Source: CAZEHS01 sp964424355
GTDB lineage: Bacteria; Bacillota; Clostridia; Peptostreptococcales; Acidaminobacteraceae
Reading direction: 5' to 3'
NCBI GenBank assembly: GCA_964424355.1
Contig: CAYRIO010000002.1
Coordinates: 62,001 to 126,000 of the forward strand
DNA: 64,000 nucleotides
Part shown: one piece after another, positions 61,360 through 64,000 of the stretch
How the letters are laid out: each line of letters begins with the position of its first letter
Position numbering within the stretch: the first letter of the stretch is position 1
The notes under the pieces: model-generated
What the model was told of the DNA's origin: nothing
What the model saw: the letters and a program-made list of their open reading frames with translations, nothing else
Database searches by the model: none
Position numbers and translations under genes: made by a program

Positions 61360-63105
61360 ATGTTCCAACAACAAATGAATCTGATCGTTCGGGATGTCAT
61401 GTCCCTGGAGTATATGACCTTTGACCCCCATGCCAGTTTTGAAACCGTTCTGGAAGCCATGCTGAGCAGGAATCTACAGGATGCGTTCATTCAGAGTGCT
61501 GGGGTACTCAAAGGGATCATCACCCTTTCGGATGTCGCGCGCCTGAAAAAGGCCGGTGCGAATTTCGGCACATCCGTAGGGAACTACCTGCATCCGGAGC
61601 TTCACTGGATCTCGCCGGATGAACCACTCAAAACCGGACGGGACCGGATGCAGAAATATCAAGTGGGGCGCCTGCCCGTGGTGGATAACGGTGTCCTGAA
61701 AGGGGTCATCCGGGAAAAGGAACTGCGGGAATTCTTCTATATGCGGCTGGAAGAGTACAATGATCAGCTGAGCCAGGTGCTGGACGCTCTCCATGAAGCG
61801 GTATGCGTTACGGACCGAAATGGTGTCGTCATCCTCTGGAACCGCAGCTCCGAAAAGCTCTATAAGGTGACAAAGGAAGAAATTCTGGGCGGTCCCATCG
61901 ACAAATTCTTCCCCAATGCCATGCTCCTGAAGGTCCTGAAATCAGAGAAACCGATCTGGAACATGTACCATGCCCCCCGGGAGAATTTCCACGTCGTGCT
62001 CAGCACGGAGCCCATCTTTGTAGATGGGGAACTGGTAGGGGCGGTGTCCACCGACAGGGATGTCACGGAAATGACGGAGCTGTCCAAGCAGCTGGAACAC
62101 GCCACCACCGCGGTGAAATATCTTGAAGATCAGGTGAAGCAGTTCACCAAAAGCAGCTTCGACGCGATTGTGGGCACCAACGAGAACCTGATGAAACGGG
62201 TACGCGTGGCGGCTCAGGTGGCAAAGACGGAAGCGACCATTCTGATTTCCGGCGAAAGCGGCACCGGGAAAGAGGTTTTTTCCAGAGCGATCCACGATGC
62301 CAGCGAACGGAAGGGGCTTTTTGTCCCGCTGAACTGCAGCGCCATACCGGCAGGGCTTTTCGAAAGTGAGCTGTTCGGCTATGTTGAAGGTGCCTTCACC
62401 GGTGCCCGAAAAACCGGGAAGATGGGGGTTTTTGAAATCGCCAATACCGGCACAGTGTTTCTGGATGAAATCGGGGATATGCCGCTGCACATGCAGGCCA
62501 AGCTCCTTCGTGTACTTCAGGAGCGGGAAGTGTACCGGGTGGGCGGTGAGAAAAGCATCAAGGTGAATACCCGGGTGATTTCTGCCTCCAACAGGGATCT
62601 GAAACAAATGGTAAAGGAAGGCAAATTCCGGGAGGACCTGTACTACCGCCTGAACGTGGTGGAAATCGATCTGCCGCCTCTCCGGGAAAGACGTTCAGAT
62701 ATTCCGCTCCTGATCACGGCGTTTCTCAAAGAGCTATGCGAAAAGGAAGGGCGGGCAAAACCCTTGCTGGATCAGGAAGTCGTGGCGATTTTGGAAAATT
62801 ATCAGTGGGAGGGGAATGTCCGTCAGCTTAAGAATACGGTGGAGTATCTCATGGTCATGAGTCCGGAAGACCGGATTTCCCGAGAACAGATTCCTTCCTA
62901 TATATTAAATGACGTTCAGCCGGGGATTGTTATCGGCGAACAGCTGCTGGATCTGACCGCGGCTGTTTCCCGGGTTGAATCGGAAACGATCCGGTTGGCC
63001 CTCGAAAAGGCGGACCAGAACCGGGCGGCGGCGGCAAAGCTGCTGAATATCCCACGGACGACACTTTACTATAAGATGCAGCAATACAATCTGAATAAGA
63101 TATGA
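61360..63105 (+). CDS. prdR: PrdR-type sigma-54-dependent activator of proline reductase genes
   Basis: 581 residues. Two CBS domains (about 8-125), a PAS domain (about 135-245) and an AAA+ domain (about 270-500) are followed by a Fis-type helix-turn-helix (RAAAAKLLNIPRTTLYYKM). Walker A GESGTGKE is at 298-305 and the sigma-54 contact loop GAFTGA at 344-349. In proline-fermenting Clostridia PrdR activates the prd operon in response to proline. The adjacent prdC with a sigma-54 promoter supports this. Confidence 0.85.
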   Translation: MFQQQMNLIVRDVMSLEYMTFDPHASFETVLEAMLSRNLQDAFIQSAGVLKGIITLSDVARLKKAGANFGTSVGNYLHPELHWISPDEPLKTGRDRMQKYQVGRLPVVDNGVLKGVIREKELREFFYMRLEEYNDQLSQVLDALHEAVCVTDRNGVVILWNRSSEKLYKVTKEEILGGPIDKFFPNAMLLKVLKSEKPIWNMYHAPRENFHVVLSTEPIFVDGELVGAVSTDRDVTEMTELSKQLEHATTAVKYLEDQVKQFTKSSFDAIVGTNENLMKRVRVAAQVAKTEATILISGESGTGKEVFSRAIHDASERKGLFVPLNCSAIPAGLFESELFGYVEGAFTGARKTGKMGVFEIANTGTVFLDEIGDMPLHMQAKLLRVLQEREVYRVGGEKSIKVNTRVISASNRDLKQMVKEGKFREDLYYRLNVVEIDLPPLRERRSDIPLLITAFLKELCEKEGRAKPLLDQEVVAILENYQWEGNVRQLKNTVEYLMVMSPEDRISREQIPSYILNDVQPGIVIGEQLLDLTAAVSRVESETIRLALEKADQNRAAAAKLLNIPRTTLYYKMQQYNLNKI

Positions 63106-63107
63106 CT

Positions 63108-63150
63108 AAAAACCGACACCGTCTAAAAATAGACAGTGTCGGTTTTTTTA
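63108..63150 (+). terminator. terminator of prdR
   Basis: AAAACCGACACcGTCTA and TAGACaGTGTCGGTTTT form a 16- to 17-bp stem with one mismatch and an AAAA loop, followed by TTT. Its top carries the GTCTA-N4-TAGAC dyad described separately. Confidence 0.85.
63121..63134. promoter_or_regulatory. candidate PrdR upstream activating site 1
   Basis: GTCTAAAAATAGAC shares GTCTA-N4-TAGAC with the second site. It is embedded in the prdR terminator, about 190 bp before the sigma-54 promoter. Confidence 0.55.
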
Positions 63151-63212
63151 CGTATACCCGTTCAAAATACTGAGTTAAGTCGAAAGCGCTCTTGATTTGA
63201 GGGGCGAATACC

Positions 63213-63226
63213 GTCTAAATTTAGAC
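63213..63226. promoter_or_regulatory. candidate PrdR upstream activating site 2
   Basis: GTCTAAATTTAGAC is a perfect 14-bp palindrome, about 98 bp before the sigma-54 promoter, a normal enhancer distance. Confidence 0.7.
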
Positions 63227-63323
63227 GTTAATCTTTTGTCGAAGAAAAGGGTTTCAGACCATGAAGAAACCGAATACATTGGTAACAGCCATTCGTAAAC
63301 CTTATAGGACGGCTGTTAAAACT

Positions 63324-63340
63324 TTGGCATGCAACTTGCT
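63324..63340 (+). promoter_or_regulatory. sigma-54 promoter of prdC
   Basis: TTGGCATGCAACTTGCT matches TGGCAC-N5-TTGC(A/T), with GG and GC ten bp apart. It lies 44 bp before the prdC ATG. Confidence 0.85.
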
Positions 63341-63384
63341 CTATAAAGGCAGTGTAACTGAAATACATGTGAGGAGGTGAACAA

Positions 63385-64000
63385 ATGAAGATCCGAATTC
63401 CTTTAAAACAGCATGTAGGGAAACCATGTACCCCAGTGGTGGCATTACAGGATGTTGTTGTTAAAGGGCAGTTGATTGCAGTGCCCAGTGGTCTTGGCGC
63501 AAACATTCATGCCAGCGTGAGCGGCGTAATCTGCGAGATCACGGAAAACGATGTCGCTATCCTGATGGATGCGGAGCAGCCAGTTGATTATCAGCGAATT
63601 CCGGAAACTGCGACCCATCTGGAAGCCATTGAGGATGCGGGTGTAGTTGGCGCAGGTGGTGCCGGATTTCCAACCCATGTGAAGCTGAAAAGCCCCATCA
63701 CTGGTGGAACGGTCATCATTAACGCAGCGGAATGTGAACCCATCCTGAAACATAACATGGCAGTTTCTGCTGAATATCCCGAGCGTATCCTTCGGGGATT
63801 AAAATACGTGATGGAGATTGTCGGTGCGGCTGAGGGTGTTATCGCCATCAAGCCAAAGAATCGCAAGGCGCTGTTGGCCTTGGGGAAAGCCTGTATGGGT
63901 GATCCAACTGTCAGTGTGAAGTATCTGCCGGAAATTTATCCTGCCGGTGATGAACGGGTGATCATCCGTGAAATCATGGGGGTTGAATTGGAGCCGGGCG
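63385..64000 (+). CDS. prdC: PrdC-like electron-transfer protein (RnfC-related), partial
   Basis: 205 residues are visible and the gene runs off the window. KQHVGKPCTPVVALQDVVVK and GAGGAGFPTHVKL are RnfC/NuoF-type features for binding flavin or NADH. In Clostridia PrdC passes electrons to D-proline reductase. GAGGAGGTG precedes the ATG. The sigma-54 promoter and PrdR gene upstream support the assignment. Confidence 0.82.
   Translation, partial: MKIRIPLKQHVGKPCTPVVALQDVVVKGQLIAVPSGLGANIHASVSGVICEITENDVAILMDAEQPVDYQRIPETATHLEAIEDAGVVGAGGAGFPTHVKLKSPITGGTVIINAAECEPILKHNMAVSAEYPERILRGLKYVMEIVGAAEGVIAIKPKNRKALLALGKACMGDPTVSVKYLPEIYPAGDERVIIREIMGVELEPG

Noticed and set aside
1..64000. CRISPR arrays, rRNA genes and insertion sequences
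   Set aside because: No regularly spaced direct repeats, rRNA sequence or transposase gene was seen in any part of the window.

Overview
The window comes from a low-to-mid GC, Gram-positive anaerobe of the class Clostridia that ferments amino acids. The evidence is the start of a proline-reductase locus (a PrdR-type sigma-54 activator followed by a PrdC/RnfC-like electron-transfer gene), strong GGAGG ribosome binding sites throughout, a Firmicutes-style 6S RNA, and amino-acid enzymes (dimethylargininase-like hydrolase, M29 aminopeptidase). I cannot name the species.

Layout. 1-20.4 kb is chromosome. It holds a dimethylargininase-like gene divergent from a GntR/FCD regulator, a YdcF-like membrane protein, a nucleoid-associated protein, 6S RNA, a MocR-type regulator, an M29 aminopeptidase, and an operon of two half-size ChrA transporters with a GH18 protein. 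A methyltransferase, HelD and a D-2-hydroxyacid dehydrogenase follow. Next is an amino-sugar operon (ROK regulator, ROK kinase, ABC binding protein and two permeases, NagB) with two matching palindromic operators, then an HD-domain protein.

20,509-60,079 is a complete-looking prophage of about 39.6 kb inserted exactly at the CCA 3' end of a tRNA-Ala gene. A 14-bp direct repeat marks both ends. The host tRNA terminator is now stranded at the far left end, inside the lysogen's integrase reading frame. Leftward genes are the large serine integrase, a membrane-anchored Mrr-like nuclease, an ImmA-like protease and a CI-like repressor. An array of TCCA-N3-TGGA operators separates these from a Cro-like gene and a Rha-type regulator. 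Rightward come a long array of small early genes, a PcfK/PcfJ pair, a replisome organiser with iteron-like repeats, SSB, an ArpU/RinA-like late regulator and a small tyrosine recombinase. The structural genes describe a short-tailed phage: terminase, P22-like portal, Prp-type protease, Tad2-like protein, scaffold, N4-gp56-type capsid, tail accessory and fibre proteins, and a 1,527-residue ejection or polyvalent protein. No tape-measure or major tail tube gene was seen. Lysis genes (XhlA-like, holins, amidase) follow.

Between the lysis genes and the right end sits an AT-rich, tightly coupled three-gene cassette: a HEPN-like protein, an unknown protein and a SecB-like chaperone. It resembles a toxin-antitoxin-chaperone or defence module and is my best candidate for an undescribed system. 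Other strong signals are a phage-encoded Prp protease beside scaffold and capsid proteins that both carry an L27-like LQLF cleavage motif, and an integrase whose stop codon is lost behind the host terminator after integration.

60-64 kb returns to chromosome: tRNA-Ala and tRNA-Val with a near-consensus promoter, two unknown genes, prdR, and prdC running off the end. Paired palindromes and a sigma-54 promoter lie between prdR and prdC.
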